A stretch of 64,000 nucleotides of DNA, taken from positions 496,001 through 560,000 of the forward strand of contig NZ_QLLL01000006.1 of the NCBI RefSeq assembly GCF_003259335.1, read 5' to 3'. The translations under genes were made by a program, and so were the position numbers. Positions 63,090 through 64,000 of this stretch are shown here, one piece after another. The first letter of the stretch is position 1. Each line of letters starts with the position of its first letter. The notes under the pieces are model-generated. The model did not search any database and was not told the origin of the DNA. It was given only the letters and a program-made list of their open reading frames with translations. Source of the stretch: Chitinophaga skermanii (GTDB lineage Bacteria; Bacteroidota; Bacteroidia; Chitinophagales; Chitinophagaceae).

Positions 63090-63683
63090 ATGAAAACTGT
63101 AATTATAAAATACAATGCAGGTAACACGCGCTCGGTGCAGTTTGCACTCGAGCGCTTGGGCGTTACTGGCATTGTTACCGACGATGAAGCCGAAATTCGT
63201 TCGGCCGATAAAGTTATCTTCCCCGGCGTGGGCGAAGCCAGCACTGCTATGAACTACTTGCGCAATAAAGGTTTGGATAAAGTAATTACTACTTTGGAAC
63301 AACCTGTATTGGGTATCTGCCTGGGCATGCAACTGCTTTGCAAACACTCCGAAGAAAACAATACCGACTGCCTTGGTGTGTTCGATTTAGCCGTTAAGAA
63401 GTTCGAATCGCCCGTGGAAAACATGCTCAAAATCCCGCAAATTGGCTGGAACAATATTACCGGCCTACACAGCACCATCTTTGAACACGTTCCCGAGAAT
63501 TCGTACATGTACTTTGTGCACAGCTATTACGCAGCCTTAGGTCCCGAAACCGTGGCCACAGCCAATTACGTAATTAACTACAGCGCAGCATTACAGAAAA
63601 ATAACTTCTATGCCGTGCAATTCCACCCCGAGAAATCGGCCGATGTTGGTGGAAACATTCTCGAAAGCTTTCTGAAATTGTAA
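63090..63683 (+). CDS. hisH: Imidazole glycerol phosphate synthase glutaminase subunit
   Basis: 197 residues from the ATG at 63090 (MKTVIIKYNAGNTRSV); a TTG two codons earlier is less likely. FPGVGEASTAMNYL, nucleophile Cys77 in GICLGMQLLC, and VQFHPEKSADVGG supply the amidotransferase triad. Provides ammonia to HisF. In this genome it follows trpA, not hisB, by 6 bp. hisA, hisF and hisIE are not in the window. Confidence 0.95.
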   Translation: MKTVIIKYNAGNTRSVQFALERLGVTGIVTDDEAEIRSADKVIFPGVGEASTAMNYLRNKGLDKVITTLEQPVLGICLGMQLLCKHSEENNTDCLGVFDLAVKKFESPVENMLKIPQIGWNNITGLHSTIFEHVPENSYMYFVHSYYAALGPETVATANYVINYSAALQKNNFYAVQFHPEKSADVGGNILESFLKL

Positions 63684-63684
63684 A

Positions 63685-64000
63685 ATGATGTTGACCAGGG
63701 CACAAATTCGTATCATACAAGCTACCGACACGCTGCAATTACGGCGTGATGTGTTGTACCCCTCGTTGTCGATCTTAGAAGTACAAGTAGAACACGATGC
63801 GGAAGGCTTGCATTTCGGGGTGTATTTCGACGACCAATTAGTAACCGTAGTATCGCTATTTGAAAACGATGGCATAGCACAGTTCCGCAAGTTTGCTACG
63901 GCGAAAGATATGCAAGGACGCGGCTTAGGTAGTTTGCTGCTGCAACATATTTACCAATTTTGTCAACAGAAAAATATACATACGCTCTGGTGCAATGCCC
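63685..64000 (+). CDS. GNAT-family acetyltransferase (partial, right edge)
   Basis: 105 codons before the window ends. ATG at 63685, directly followed by a second ATG, 1 bp after the hisH stop. The acetyl-CoA loop is visible as RKFATAKDMQGRGLGSLLLQHI. The close coupling to hisH suggests co-transcription with the his genes; the substrate is unknown. Confidence 0.8.
   Translation, partial: MMLTRAQIRIIQATDTLQLRRDVLYPSLSILEVQVEHDAEGLHFGVYFDDQLVTVVSLFENDGIAQFRKFATAKDMQGRGLGSLLLQHIYQFCQQKNIHTLWCNA

Overview
The window comes from a flexirubin-producing Bacteroidota, most likely a Chitinophagales-type organism. Four things point there: a flexirubin/aryl-polyene pigment cluster with an ammonia-lyase of the Flavobacterium johnsoniae type; many families that are largely restricted to Bacteroidota (DUF4270, DUF4907, LytS/LytR pairs, BlaR1-like M56 peptidases with TonB-plug-like tails); promoters matching the Bacteroidota TTTG / TAnnTTTG consensus; and weak Shine-Dalgarno signals. 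I see no tRNA, rRNA, CRISPR array, insertion sequence or phage gene.

Region 1 (1-23.5 kb, all minus strand) is a flexirubin-type pigment cluster. In transcription order it holds an aromatic amino acid ammonia-lyase (starter unit), FabG-like ketoreductase, ketosynthases, two acyl carrier proteins, two hotdog dehydratases, a thioesterase, chain-length-factor-like proteins, a halogenase-like flavoenzyme, an O-methyltransferase, an LpxL-like acyltransferase, export and cell-envelope genes (polysaccharide deacetylase, LolA-like carrier, lipoprotein, GT2-DUF2062 protein, MMPL-acyltransferase-methyltransferase fusion), a CrtI-like oxidoreductase and a membrane-anchored C45 Ntn-hydrolase cut by the left edge. 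The dialkylresorcinol genes darA/darB are not in the window.

Region 2 (23.7-29.3 kb, minus) has housekeeping membrane genes: a CorC/HlyC-like protein, a ZIP metal transporter, a PAP2 phosphatase, a methyltransferase and an LTA-synthase-like sulfatase-fold protein. Region 3 (29.4-32.7 kb, plus) has glmM and a cysteine desulfurase, each with a strong intrinsic terminator, followed by a gene-free stretch with three exact-period 22-bp repeats. Region 4 (33.1-39.5 kb) is a divergent locus: kelch lipoprotein, DUF4907, LytS and LytR on the minus strand, DUF4270 lipoprotein and an outer-membrane protein on the plus strand. Region 5 (39.5-51.4 kb) is mixed: serine hydrolase, GH1 glucosidase, a secreted formylglycine-generating-enzyme-like protein, a BlaI/BlaR1-like pair, an FAD oxidoreductase, and an unknown gene coupled to an SRAP (HMCES/YedK) gene.

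Region 6 (51.4 kb to the right edge, plus) is the most striking. It holds hisG-hisD-hisC-(small membrane ORF)-hisB, then trpE-G-D-C-F-B-A, then hisH and the start of a GNAT gene. Both the his and the trp blocks start with a complete classical attenuator that can be read directly: a short leader peptide (five His codons, four of them in a row; or two adjacent Trp codons), mutually exclusive hairpins and a U-tract terminator. Each leader start codon lies the same 11 nt after the -7 box. The trp block, with its own promoter and attenuator, sits inside the his gene series, between hisB and hisH.
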